Positions 46,851-60,200 of a stretch of DNA of 64,000 nucleotides are shown here, piece after piece; position 1 is the stretch's first letter, and every line of letters starts with the position of its first letter. The stretch comes from Edolisoma coerulescens (lineage: Eukaryota; Chordata; Aves; Passeriformes; Campephagidae). Under the pieces are notes generated by a model, which saw only the letters and a program-made list of their open reading frames with translations, did not search any database and had not been told where the DNA came from. The position numbers were made by a program, and so were the translations under genes. The stretch covers positions 1,154,503 to 1,218,502 of the forward strand of contig VWZW01006868.1 of assembly GCA_013397115.1 (NCBI GenBank), read 5' to 3'.

Positions 46851-49316
46851 CTGAAAATGAGTGAAATGCATATCAGAATAACAGGAGAAAATACTGTAAT
46901 CCTGGGACTCTTCCTTTCCAATAGAAGTGCTAAAACTATTAAGCCAGAACTTGTCTCCTTTTGCTTCTTTTTCCAGGCCCCTGGATTTAGCACGCACAGC
47001 TGCACAGCACCTTGTTGTCCCCAGAAATTATAGATTGCGATCATCAAAATAACTGGATGAGGCATTTGGGACATGTGGGTTCAACTCCTTCAAATCAAGA
47101 AGACTTACAAAATAATGCTTCCATTTCCTGGGCATGTGCTGTACTTCCATAACACAGACACACATTGTATGCTTTCAAAGGAACAGTTTGTGACAAGCAA
47201 AATGTTAACTTGTAAAATAAATGCAGCAAATGTTTATGGGTAGCTCATTCAAAACTATTCAGTTAATTTCTGCCCTGTTGTACTGGGTAGAATGATTCTC
47301 ATCATACTCTAAACATAAAAGTGGAGCATTCCATAAAATTTTATCAGCTCCTATTGTGAAAGTCCCCAGGAAGCTTTAAAAGCTCACTAGAAATGCATCT
47401 AGTTTCCAAAGAATTCAAAACTTAGCATAAGTGTATTTGCCCATGAATCTATGCTATTGACTGACTACTATTATGCCAATAAATCATAAATACAAAATCT
47501 ATATCAGGATAACACTGCTGAGGTTCTGCCTCCTTGAGAAATGATGTCTAAAATAAAGTATTTTTGGTACATTCTAAAAATACATGCAACAACAGTTGAT
47601 GCTTATATTATTTCCACAGGATTTTGAATTCATGTACATACTCCCCCATGCACACTGAGCAAGAACATGATCACTCCCTCTCCAACAGCAGCCAGCCCAG
47701 CCTGGGTAAATGAACTGGGAACATAGTATTTTTTGGGTTGCTGCAGAAGTAGCAGAAGACCCACAAAAAGTGGCAATCATCTGTCTGTTCCTGTCTCTCA
47801 GTTGTTCGAGGCTGTTGTGCTCACACATCGATTGAGGGATTAGAAGTGGATGCAGATGCAAGGTAAATTTATTTCACAGGCAGTGAATTTCATACCACAC
47901 ACACAAATCTTATTAACTCTTCATTGATTATAACACCAGGAGATTAATAGGAGCTATAAGAGGTATAAGTAAGCTAGAAGTAGAACAGTTTATGGGGTTC
48001 CAGTACTTTTTTTTTTTTCTTTTTACATTTAGTTAGGGAAGATTACTCTCATGAAGGAATGTAAGCTGTAGCTTCCAAAATCAAATCCTGAAGAGAAAGT
48101 CTCCCATTGTTTCATCAGAATGACCAAAGGCCAATACTTTGGAAGGCCAGATACCAAGTGGACTTCTACACAGCCTGTTGCTAGCTCAGCATTATTTACT
48201 AATTGTTTATATGATGGGAAAAATGCTTTGATTATTACATTTCCAGATTAAACAAGGTGGGATGATTTGCATAACTGTTTGAGGTCAGTGACCGTATTGA
48301 AAATTATCCTGACAGGCTACATAAATAATATGAAAAAATAGATAAAACTCTAGAAAAACAAGTGTAAATTGTCAAATTAAGAAGCTCTAATCAACCAAAT
48401 ACAGGGAGGATGAGTAACAGCTGGCTAGGTATTGGTTCTGTAGGAAAGGATCTATCAATTACAGTAAATTAGAAGCTGAATACCAGTCAGACTACATTTC
48501 CTAAAATAAAGTTGTCATCCTGAGATGTGCACAGAGCAGGGTAATTGTAAAACCTTTATCTTTAGGCTCTAAGAATCTTTTAAATAGTACATTTAACATT
48601 TATACAAAATGACTGAGTACAGCTGACCTTGACACTGGGCAGTGGAATAGTTTCATTCCATGCTTTTGATTGTATGAAACTTCCTCTGAAAATAAGAGTT
48701 GGATATCTACGAAGTCCACACATTCTGGAAAACACTTCTTCAAAACAAACAAACAAGGAATATCAGAGTTGTTAAGAGAGCAAGAGTGTAAAGCAGAGAC
48801 AGTGGTCAGTTCACCAGTACTGGCAGTAGCTGCTGCCCAGACTGTGTCATTTAGAAACAAATGATGGTACTGTAAGGACTCATTCAGCAGCCAGTGCAGT
48901 AAACACAGGTAGAAATACTGACTTTGTCTTACCTGTTAAAGACAATAAGCATTCCTAGAAAAAATAGTGTCATTTTTGATGTTTTCCCACCATTTTGGGG
49001 TAAGAAATTCTGAGGTGGATCTAAAAGACACATGTGCTTCATTTGCTATAGCATTGTGGCTCATGAGGTGTCAAGAGCCAAAAAAAAAAAAAAGGAATCC
49101 TAGTAATTCTTTGTTTAGGAAACAAAGAATCCCTGAAATGAAAGAATGTGGAAATAAAGGAAGTCTTCAATGCCTGGCCCATCTATGAATTTAAAGCCTG
49201 TGAACTATGCCTCTCAGCTAATGCATCACAGCTCAGCAATAACCACAGTATTACCTCATCTTGTGTGTTGTGATAGGAAGATGACCTTCCCAAGGTTTCT
49301 CAAGAAAAGAAAAAAA

Positions 49317-49375
49317 GGCAAGGCAGGGGAGGGAAGGCAAGGCAAGGCAAGGCAAGGCAAGGCAAGGCAAGGCAC
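49317..49375 (+). repeat. (GGCAA)n pentanucleotide microsatellite
   Basis: About eight perfect AAGGC units (49334-49374), preceded by diverged units. It encodes KARQG-type repeats in one frame, which I treat as artefact. Confidence 0.93.
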
Positions 49376-50149
49376 TCAAGGAAGATCATTACATCAGTGT
49401 AACTGATTTACAACAAAGCACAGGAACATGTGGGACTCCTAAGGGTTGTAACTCCTGGTTGAAGAAGTAGACATTTAGCTCTGGAACTGTGAATCAGGCA
49501 AAAAAGTAGCAAGGAGAAAATGTGATTTGGGAGAGTAACAAAAATCAGAAATAAAAGATCTGCTAAATTAAAGATTTTTAGTTGAGGGTGTTGTGTCAAG
49601 CAGAGACAATCATACTTGAAATGCCCCCACAGTAACTTCCATCCTTAGTCTCACTGGAGAGAATATAGGGATAATGCAAGAATTCAGTGAGGTGCCTCAC
49701 AGATCTGCATTAGATCCACTTTAAACAAAAGATACAGCTATAACATCCTTGCTCCAGCCATTGCCCATTATTCATTGCCTTATACATCCTGCTCACAGCT
49801 GTGCAGCCTTTGCTGTGTGATGCCTAATAGCTGCAATCATTGCATATTAATGGGGCCCCAGCTAAAACAGTCAGGAGAGCACATTCTTTACTGACGTTTG
49901 TCCATTCAGGACAGAAGCCTATTTTCTGTTTAATGTGCATGCATTGTCAGTACTTATGTGCAAATGAACAGTTAATGAAAACAAGGTAGTAAGAAAATCC
50001 TGAGGTTTTAGCAAGTGGAGGATATTAGCACAGCTCTAATGGAACAAGTATTAGCTGCTCACCAAGAAGCTTTTAGCTCTATTATATACAAGCCATTAGA
50101 TACTGACAAAGTTTTGACTATTATCTTATCACCATCAACTAACCCGAAC

Positions 50150-50353
50150 TTCTTCATTTTAACAGTGGTGAGGCTCTGGAACAGGTTGCCCAGAGAAGCT
50201 GTTGGTGTCCATCCCTGGAACTGTTCAAGGCCAGGTTGGACAGGGCTTTGAGCAAACTGGGATAGTGGAAGGTGTCCTTGCCCAAGGCAGGGGGAGTGGG
50301 ACTGGACAATCGTTAAGGTCCTTTCCAACCCAAACCTTTCTACGATTCTATGT
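50150..50353 (+). mobile_element. CR1 LINE, 5'-truncated 3' end
   Basis: About 200 bp of CR1 3' UTR: GTGGTGAGGCTCTGGAACAGG, TTGCCCAGAGAAGC, AAGGCCAGGTTGGAC, CTTTCCAACCCAAACC, then TCTACGATTCTATG. It is in plus orientation. Confidence 0.92.
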
Positions 50354-52932
50354 GCTTCAATTTTTAATATAAATATTTTTTTAAAATGTGCTTTGGTCCC
50401 ATGTCAATCAATTAATTTCCAGTTTTGAAAGTAGAGGTCATGACAAGCATTTAGCATTCTCTGGTGTACTCTGGTTTTTGTATCTGCTGTCAGATAGTCA
50501 CTGACACTTTCTAATTTATATGAAATCTTATCAGCATATGCAGTATTTCAAGATATTTCAGACAGTCTACAAAATCTAAAAACTAATCTGTTACAAGGAT
50601 AATTTTTTTTTTACGTATGTATATTTGGATGGGCAAGGTAATTCTCTTCATTTCATACTGTGTTCATACTTAGTCTTTCCTGCAAACTTAAAGAACAGAG
50701 TATCAAAAAACTTTGCTGAAACACGTAATAGCATAAGCAGAGGACAATTCCCAGAGATACGGAGATGCTGTCTACCCTGACAAAAAACCCTAGTAGTAAG
50801 GTTATTTTTAAGCAATTATTAGTTCTATGCATGTTCAATATTACCAGGGCAGAATACATCCCTCTCAATACTACTGATTTTAGGCCTTGTCAATACTAAT
50901 CACTTTGTCCAGAGAGCGCAGAGGTAGAGGAGGAGCCTATGACTCCTACTTACCAAGAGAGCTGATAGCTTATTCTCAGCACTGCTACTAACTCTGATGC
51001 CCACACAGATTCATGAGAGCAATTTAATTAGATATGAATTATCAAGGGTTCTCAGTTGTTTACTTATAGAAGGTCAGGCAACTAGTAAAAACGCTGCCTC
51101 CTGCACAAAAATCCTTTGCTATTTTTTTTTTAAATAGAACCCTTTTTTACTATTTTTTTTTTCCCCCCCAGGAGAAGTTGTTTATTATGTAGCTAATCTA
51201 GGGCAAAGCTATGGTTTAAACGATGAACTGAACACCCCAGCTTGGGTTATGACAGAAATCCTCATTGCCTCCTTCTCAGTTTTATGACACAGAGCCTAGA
51301 GGAACACGTATGACAGTAAAGGGCTAAGGAACATTAAAATAATCTTTAAATCTCTTACTAAACTGCATTTATTTTCTTCTTTAAAAACATTAAACAAACT
51401 GTGTGAAGCAGTGTCTTCTGCTCTGACTGAGCAGACTCACTGGGGCACCATGGGGGCTGCAGGTCCCCATGGGCTGGGGCCATGGCAGGGCTCCCCATGT
51501 CCCACTGCCCCAGCCAGCAGCAGCTGTGGGCTCCAGGGCAGTCCTGGCCCCAGGCACTGGGCACCTCCCATGGGGCCACTCTCAGGGCCAGTGCCTGGGA
51601 AGAAGAGACTGAGCCCATGGCTCAATTCCTCCATAAACTTGGAACACATCACTGCACAGTACAGGGTAATTGCAGCCAAGTTAAGCCTCTTATTTAAGGC
51701 TCTTTAGAACTACAGCAAAATACTGTGGAAGTTTACAATCCACCACACTATTCTATATGGTTAATATTTTCAAACCACATAAAAACATTAACTTTTCAAT
51801 ACTTCTGATGAAAATCCAGAATAAAAGGTAGATGGGTGTATGCACTGAGGAAAATCTATTTCCAAATTTCAGTTTCATTTACTGAATCAATAGGGTCCTT
51901 ATTTCTAACAGTACTTTTACTCTTTCCTCCATCATGCTCCATAAGCTGAGACGAGACTTGTACCAAGGGTCTATAAGACTTGTAAAGGCTGAGAGGAAGA
52001 ACTCTAACAGCACAGGGACAAATACGGCAGAATCAGAGGAGGAGCAGATGGAAGCTTGAGGCACTGCTGCAGACACTGCACAGTCAAATGGGAGTCTTAA
52101 AACTTTGTCTTGCTCCATCACGCCCTGCCTGTGGTTCCCTTCATCTTGTGTATGCATTTTGTGCTTTTTTAAGAAATTCTAAGTGTTTTATTTTCTTTGT
52201 CAGCACTGTGGTGCATCTCCCAAGACAGGACAACAGGGATAAATGTGGTGGTGTGGTATTTAAGAAGCTTTGCAGAGAGTTCTGAAGAGAGGGTGAAAGG
52301 CAGGAAAGTCAGGTTGTAATATCTCACTTTAAATGAAGTGGCTAATTAGCACTGCATGAAACAGAAGGCACTGTAGAAGTCAACACAAGATGCCATTCCA
52401 ACTCTTCAAGTTTTAAACACAGAGACTGAATACAATGAAACTCTACAGCAGTTTGACAGGTGTCCACCAAAAGAAATTTAACTTCAATTGTCACAGGTAG
52501 ATTAAAAGATTGATTTGTTAAAGTAAACCAAATCAGATTCAACATGAAGATTATAGTGTAGGTACATCCTTATACTTACTTTATTAAATATGTGTCTTTC
52601 AAGCACATTGAAAAAACATAAATCTTCCCTTAACTCTTATTATTTTTTCTGGTTTGATTCTACAGCTGAAAAATATCTACTGAGCTGTTCCACTTCCACT
52701 TTTGCCTCTACCTGCCTTTGGGCCAGCACTGAGCATACATTTCTTTCATTGAACTGTGTGAGTGTGGTGTAAACAAGGAATATTCAAGGAAGCATCAGAT
52801 GACGTGGGAGAGAAAGAAGAGATGAAAGTAGGTAGCAGAGCTACAGACATCATCACTGAGGTCTGCTAGGACTCACTGAACCCCTAGTTTAACTTGCTTA
52901 CAAAGTTCATGATGCCATCCTTTCATCTTGCT
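50354..52932. other. Intronic sequence with one GC-rich patch
   Basis: It holds the 51411-51650 patch. The rest is AT-rich without recognisable content. Confidence 0.55.
51411..51650. other. GC-rich unassigned segment with a 12-bp perfect inverted repeat
   Basis: A Gly/Pro/Ala-biased GC-rich patch in AT-rich intron, open in several frames on both strands, so the frames are not informative. CCCAGGCACTGG (51549-51560) pairs perfectly with CCAGTGCCTGGG (51588-51599). It may be a repeat remnant. Confidence 0.45.
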
Positions 52933-55102
52933 GTCTAACCTGACCTACTGCAATGTTTGAGTATAGCTTTGCGTCAGCAAAGCAAGTTAGGGGACTGGGC
53001 AATGCATTTGTTAATTCTGGATTAATATCCTGGGATATCAGGCAGCAATGAACTGTCTGTATAGTTAACAAACAAGTAGTTATCTTCAGATAAAACAGTC
53101 ACCCCAGAAGAGAATTACATTTTCAGCTTGCTGAGAGGTCCTGACCCCATACATACAAAAAGAGCTCTCCCCAAATATCCAGTGTTTGTGAAGCACAGTT
53201 TCTGAATTTAAAAGAGTGCATTTGAACCAACAGAGCAAAGATGTTTAGTACGAATTTAAGGGCATGCTTAATAAGACTTTTATTAAACAAACTAAATCTT
53301 CGTTTGATTAGTCTACAGTATTTCCATTTTGTAAGTAGATAAGGCAAAGTATTTTTCAACAAAAGTGGCCTAAACAAATTTTGTATTATTATGAACCAGA
53401 CCAAATCAGAATGCTGTCAAAGCAATGGGTTTTTTTTACTTTTAAAAAGTAAAAATAAAGAGATAGCTCTGACCTGCTGGTCACACTTTTTCTCGATACA
53501 GCCCAGGACAGTTGGCTTTCTGCACTTTTTAAGGACACAGTAACAGCTCATGTTGAGCTTCTCATCAAGCAACAACCCCAAGTCCTTCTCCTCAGGGAAG
53601 CTTTCAGTCCATTCTCTGTCCAGCCTGGATTAGTGCTGCTCTGACCCAGGTGCAGGACATTTGTACTTGGCCCTGTTGGACTTCAGTAGGTTTGCAGAGA
53701 CCCACCTCTCAAGCCTGTCAAGGTCCCACTGGATGGCACCCCTGCCCTTCAGCATGTTGACCACAAAACAGAGTTTGGTATCATTGGCAAACTTGCTGAG
53801 GGTGCCCTCAACCCCACTGTCCATGTCACCAACTAAGGTGTTAAACAGCTCTGGTCCCAGTACCGACCCCTGAGGAACACCACTTGTCACTGGTTTCCAC
53901 TTGGACACCCAGCTGTCAACCACAACCCCTTGAGTGTGGCCATCCAGTCAAGTCCTTATTCACCAAATGGTGCATCCATCAAATCCATGTCTCTCACTGT
54001 AAACATGTATTTAGACAGGGAACAGAGATTGTGACATGTATCTAAAGTTGCTACCATTGTAAGAAGTAGAGGCACATGTCAATACTTACAATAAAAATAA
54101 GCTACAAAAACTTTACTGTAATAATTTAGTAATTCCTTTACTGACATATTTCCTATAGAATTAATAAAAATATATACTTGAAATAAAATATACAAGTTTT
54201 TTTTGTTGGATTTACCTTAGCTGGAATATTTTGTGCATCTCTTCCTCTAAGATGTACATTAAATGCAAGCTTTGCAATCATGTCCACATATTATCTTCTC
54301 TGGTTTATCATACACACCAATTTGCTAATAATTTTGTCTCCCCACTGTGAAAAAAATCAGTATTACAGCCAAGAAAGTCCTTCCTCTGACTGTTGCTAGT
54401 TGAAAACTATTTATTTTAAAATTTTCTCAACAAGGTTAATTCTCCATTATTTGTGAACATATGTAATTCCCAATGGGAGTTTTTTAGCTAACAGGGATGA
54501 CTTCCTTCAAATTGTAGTCCCTGTTCATCCCAAGTAGTTGAAAGTTTGGACTGAAGAAGAGCAGATTGTAGGTCTCATTTAAATTCGTTAATGCTGTTAT
54601 GAAATCATTTAGCTGTTTTATGTATTACAGCAGCTGCTAGTGTAGCTTAAAATAAAATGGGAAGGGACCATTCTGCTTTCAATAGAACAGTCTTTATGGG
54701 CTTGAATTTGGTAAAGACATCATGCTGTCGTTGATGACTGTTCCCTGGATGACTATCTCCCTAACAACAGATGATGCTTGTGCAATATTGTCTGAAACAA
54801 AAGGGCTTCAGTTTGTAATCCTACTCTCAGCCGAGTTTGATTATCAAAACAGGCAAGACAAGGAGCCAGACTACTGAAAAGAGCTATCCTCTCACCACCA
54901 CTCCCGAACCAGATCTGAGGATCTTTCTCAGAAGAACCACACCACTTATTAAAATACAAGAGACCAGTTTTAGGATTCATAGATCTCTCTTGTTTTCCCT
55001 TGCACTTTTTTAAAGGCAAATTGTTTCCAAGAAGATGAGAATTCCTGTTATGTTCCTAGAAGCTGAAGCACTCACCAAAGTCTCTGAAGACAATCATCTG
55101 CA
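52933..55102 (+). repeat. 2170-bp direct duplication, copy 1 (probable false duplication)
   Basis: It starts GTCTAACCTGACCTACTGC and ends GACAATCATCTGCA, then a single N at 55103, then the same block again. The copies look identical except position 54056 (A) versus 56227 (G). Confidence 0.9.
53470..54000 (-). mobile_element. CR1 LINE fragment (RT C-terminal region, no tail), assembly copy 1
   Basis: A minus-strand 97-codon frame (53630-53923) carries CR1 RT motifs TSGVPQGSVLGP, then FANDTKL (53771-53791) where the active FADD box has Asn for the second Asp, then DLDRLERWVSANL. Below 53630 it continues into ORF2 C-terminal sequence (CCCCAAGTCCTTCTC) but stops before the 3' UTR, so the tail is missing. 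It is inactive and is duplicated at 55641-56171. Confidence 0.9.
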
Positions 55103-55103
55103 N
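55103..55103. other. Single-N assembly join
   Basis: An N sits exactly between the two 2170-bp copies, as at 17173. Confidence 0.88.
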
Positions 55104-57273
55104 GTCTAACCTGACCTACTGCAATGTTTGAGTATAGCTTTGCGTCAGCAAAGCAAGTTAGGGGACTGGGCAATGCATTTGTTAATTCTGGATTAATATC
55201 CTGGGATATCAGGCAGCAATGAACTGTCTGTATAGTTAACAAACAAGTAGTTATCTTCAGATAAAACAGTCACCCCAGAAGAGAATTACATTTTCAGCTT
55301 GCTGAGAGGTCCTGACCCCATACATACAAAAAGAGCTCTCCCCAAATATCCAGTGTTTGTGAAGCACAGTTTCTGAATTTAAAAGAGTGCATTTGAACCA
55401 ACAGAGCAAAGATGTTTAGTACGAATTTAAGGGCATGCTTAATAAGACTTTTATTAAACAAACTAAATCTTCGTTTGATTAGTCTACAGTATTTCCATTT
55501 TGTAAGTAGATAAGGCAAAGTATTTTTCAACAAAAGTGGCCTAAACAAATTTTGTATTATTATGAACCAGACCAAATCAGAATGCTGTCAAAGCAATGGG
55601 TTTTTTTTACTTTTAAAAAGTAAAAATAAAGAGATAGCTCTGACCTGCTGGTCACACTTTTTCTCGATACAGCCCAGGACAGTTGGCTTTCTGCACTTTT
55701 TAAGGACACAGTAACAGCTCATGTTGAGCTTCTCATCAAGCAACAACCCCAAGTCCTTCTCCTCAGGGAAGCTTTCAGTCCATTCTCTGTCCAGCCTGGA
55801 TTAGTGCTGCTCTGACCCAGGTGCAGGACATTTGTACTTGGCCCTGTTGGACTTCAGTAGGTTTGCAGAGACCCACCTCTCAAGCCTGTCAAGGTCCCAC
55901 TGGATGGCACCCCTGCCCTTCAGCATGTTGACCACAAAACAGAGTTTGGTATCATTGGCAAACTTGCTGAGGGTGCCCTCAACCCCACTGTCCATGTCAC
56001 CAACTAAGGTGTTAAACAGCTCTGGTCCCAGTACCGACCCCTGAGGAACACCACTTGTCACTGGTTTCCACTTGGACACCCAGCTGTCAACCACAACCCC
56101 TTGAGTGTGGCCATCCAGTCAAGTCCTTATTCACCAAATGGTGCATCCATCAAATCCATGTCTCTCACTGTAAACATGTATTTAGACAGGGAACAGAGAT
56201 TGTGACATGTATCTAAAGTTGCTACCGTTGTAAGAAGTAGAGGCACATGTCAATACTTACAATAAAAATAAGCTACAAAAACTTTACTGTAATAATTTAG
56301 TAATTCCTTTACTGACATATTTCCTATAGAATTAATAAAAATATATACTTGAAATAAAATATACAAGTTTTTTTTGTTGGATTTACCTTAGCTGGAATAT
56401 TTTGTGCATCTCTTCCTCTAAGATGTACATTAAATGCAAGCTTTGCAATCATGTCCACATATTATCTTCTCTGGTTTATCATACACACCAATTTGCTAAT
56501 AATTTTGTCTCCCCACTGTGAAAAAAATCAGTATTACAGCCAAGAAAGTCCTTCCTCTGACTGTTGCTAGTTGAAAACTATTTATTTTAAAATTTTCTCA
56601 ACAAGGTTAATTCTCCATTATTTGTGAACATATGTAATTCCCAATGGGAGTTTTTTAGCTAACAGGGATGACTTCCTTCAAATTGTAGTCCCTGTTCATC
56701 CCAAGTAGTTGAAAGTTTGGACTGAAGAAGAGCAGATTGTAGGTCTCATTTAAATTCGTTAATGCTGTTATGAAATCATTTAGCTGTTTTATGTATTACA
56801 GCAGCTGCTAGTGTAGCTTAAAATAAAATGGGAAGGGACCATTCTGCTTTCAATAGAACAGTCTTTATGGGCTTGAATTTGGTAAAGACATCATGCTGTC
56901 GTTGATGACTGTTCCCTGGATGACTATCTCCCTAACAACAGATGATGCTTGTGCAATATTGTCTGAAACAAAAGGGCTTCAGTTTGTAATCCTACTCTCA
57001 GCCGAGTTTGATTATCAAAACAGGCAAGACAAGGAGCCAGACTACTGAAAAGAGCTATCCTCTCACCACCACTCCCGAACCAGATCTGAGGATCTTTCTC
57101 AGAAGAACCACACCACTTATTAAAATACAAGAGACCAGTTTTAGGATTCATAGATCTCTCTTGTTTTCCCTTGCACTTTTTTAAAGGCAAATTGTTTCCA
57201 AGAAGATGAGAATTCCTGTTATGTTCCTAGAAGCTGAAGCACTCACCAAAGTCTCTGAAGACAATCATCTGCA
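55104..57273 (+). repeat. 2170-bp direct duplication, copy 2
   Basis: This matches 52933-55102 at an offset of 2171 including the N. A substitution at 56227 (G, against A at 54056) fits an allelic difference. Unique sequence resumes at 57274. Confidence 0.9.
55641..56171 (-). mobile_element. CR1 LINE fragment, assembly copy 2
   Basis: This is the same element as 53470-54000, shifted by 2171, within the second copy of the duplicated block. It has the same FANDTKL lesion and the same ends, so it should not be counted as a second insertion. Confidence 0.88.
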
Positions 57274-60200
57274 TAAATTCCACCAGAATAAACTCTCACT
57301 TTGGATGAGAGCATAGATATAAAAGCTCAAGGACTTCTTTCATCTTCTTCCTTTTGCAATTATTTTTTCTCAAATGCATTTTTTTTTCCAGGTTTGCTAC
57401 CCTTCACTAAAATCAGGAATCTGATAAGAAAACAAAGCTTTAAACATATCAACAGTACACATTAATCTTTTTCTGGAAATCTAAATATTTCCTTCACTCA
57501 TGACAGCTCATATAGATCCAAAGATATACTTTCAAGCCACTAGCTCATAGGTCAGTTGCTGAGTACCGCTCCAAATAAATATAACATGATGTTTATTATT
57601 TATTATATTAAAAAAATCATTTGTTGATTTCTCTAAGGGCTTCTATCCAGAACATGAAGGGCAGACTTGGAAAGAGAATGGAAATACTCTCTGATAGCTA
57701 CACAAAAATCGGTAAATTAAAAAAGGAAAAGAATGAAAATTTTTTAAAAAACTAACAAAAACTCCTGAACAAAAATATTTGCCAGCTTCATGCTTATTCA
57801 AAGATTGGGAAATAAAAGCAAAGCTTATTTGAATATATTCTGAAACACAGCCCATTGTAAGGGACTGAAAGGAGTTCAGGAAATTTAATCATTAACCTGC
57901 ACAGGGGATGTAACACTGTGCCTTTAGATTTTTATACTTTAGGCAAAAAACCAACAAGGTACAGATCTCTCTGAGAACCCACCTAGAGATTCCATTTTCG
58001 TAGAAAAATACATTTGTCAAACAGCATCAGTTATTTTTAAGGAAAGAACAATGAGTCACTTAGGAATCTGAACTAGATAAGATCAGAGTAATAAAATCTT
58101 TTCAAGCTCTCACAAGGTTCAGTGTTTGGGCATGTGACTTCTAGGAAGGTAAACTTGGAAAATCCTTAATAATTCTGCTATGATGCTCTCTGGAACAATC
58201 CCTGACCTTTCAAACAAATCAGTTAGTTACGAAAGTGTGAATGCTTTGTTTACAATTGCATCTATATTTTCAGGAAGTGCTAGAGTAAACATAATTTTGG
58301 TGTTTAATACCAGCCTAATAAATTCTGAGTGATACAGCAGAAAGGACAAGAGAATAAATTCACCAAAATTGTAATTAAACACTAATGTGTTTTAAGATTC
58401 CAGAAGTGAGTAAGTGTGTGTGGAAAGAAGAGATACCAAATTACAAAAGGATGTCATCTGTCAGATCCACTAGAGCCCAAGGGGAGGGATGTGTGGAGCC
58501 TTGCAGGGAATGTCCATTAGCGTGCATCATTCCTTGCAGGCTGTGCTATGGAATCAGCAAGAATGCACTCTGGCCTTATCTTTTAATACGTGGCATAATC
58601 CTGAGTACACCTTCTCTGCTACAAATGGAAGAGGATTTTTAGATTCACGTTTGATTGCCAAATTTTGACCTGAATTCAGGAAAGATGTTTGCATTTAGAA
58701 TAGTAACAATAAAAAAAGAAAGTTTATTTTCTTTTTATGAACTTACTAACTTCTTAACATCTTAACCTTTTATTCCCTATTCCTGCTTATTAAAATGAAA
58801 ATGAATAAATGCTGAATTGTTTCATGTTTAGGATGACAGAAAGATTTAGTTTTAATTTCTGGTAAAATTGTTCCTATACACTCATCACTTATGTACTTTA
58901 ACATTGAGTGTTTCCCTGTTTTCCTGTGCTTTAAGATTTATTGAACATCTTTTCAATTAAAAATTACAAAGTGCATATATTCTGGGTATTTTTAGATAGA
59001 AGATATATACTATATATGTGTAAAATAAGAGAAGCACATGAGCTAAGTGCTCATCTCTTTAATTTGCTGATACTCAGCCCTAAAAGACACAGTCAACAGT
59101 AGAAACTGGAGTGAACAGAAAAACTCTGTAGTCAGAATTTGCTTGATCTGTTCCTTCACCATTACAATGGGCAGAACAATGGGCTGGAAAAGTATAAATC
59201 TGTCAGCTCCCAGCAACTGTCCTCAAGGGAATTAAGAATGACCTCCAAAGCATGCCTTATTCCTAGACAGTCCCTGCTAAATTGAAATAGTGTTATGCCA
59301 TTTTAACAACTCAAATCACATTTTGTATTTCTTCTTCTACATAGCAATAAAAAGAATATGAAAATTACTGGGCTAAGCTTTCAGGAAATCACCAGTGACC
59401 CACTTTATAAAAGAATGCTGCCACATTGTCTTGAAATGATTGTTGGGCTTAGAACGTTGAGTAACTGTGGTGATTTTTCTAAGGAAGTATTAGTTTAAAT
59501 TGCTAAGCCCACTGAATACCCACCAACCATTAAAAGGTTTTTTCAGTTTAATGACATTATTTATCTTCACACTACGAACCGTACTTGGCAGCAGATTTCT
59601 AATGTTTAAAAGATACACATCTTCTCATAAAAGCAGAGAATAATCTCCTAACATTGAAAATGTCTGACTTTCATACTAGCGGCTGCATACTCCTTCAAGG
59701 GCTATTGCAGAAGAATGAGACTGGAGAAATCTAATCTAATAACAGGAACAAAGGAGATCAGTTTGAATCATGACATTCCATAGACTTTTCCAAAATGCTT
59801 CTTTTCACAGGATTATAAAACAAAACAAAATAAAATAAATGCAATGCAGAGAGGAAATGCTAGTCTTTTTAAAGTATAATCTCTATGGCAGCACTAACAA
59901 TAGCTGTTCATTTCAAAGAATAAATAGTTTCTAGGCAATCTGACTTTGTTAATTCTTTTTTTTTTTCTTTTCCAAAGAAGATCATTATGTCTTTACACTC
60001 CTGCAGCAGATTAAAAACAGTAAAAAAACATGCCCTTAGTATACTGAAGTTGGTGTGGTAGAGCAGTTGAGATGTTTCACCAGCGACACTTCTTTGGTGA
60101 CCTCTGGAAAATATATTCTTCTAGGATAGGCACCAATATCAATATATTCCTATACAGAATGCCATGCAGCAAATTTCTTGAGTGTATTCCCTTTTCTTTC

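Larger units (their letters stand above)
43941..50149. other. Intronic sequence with one GC-rich patch
   Basis: Apart from the 44780-45330 patch, the exon-like 46800-46850 segment and the (GGCAA)n repeat, nothing is recognised. Confidence 0.55.

Noticed and set aside
49170..49406. KARQG-repeat frame
   Set aside because: It is translated from the (GGCAA)n microsatellite.
52933..57273. Real segmental duplication
   Set aside because: The near-total identity, abutting ends and lone N at the junction are better explained by unmerged haplotypes or contig ends.
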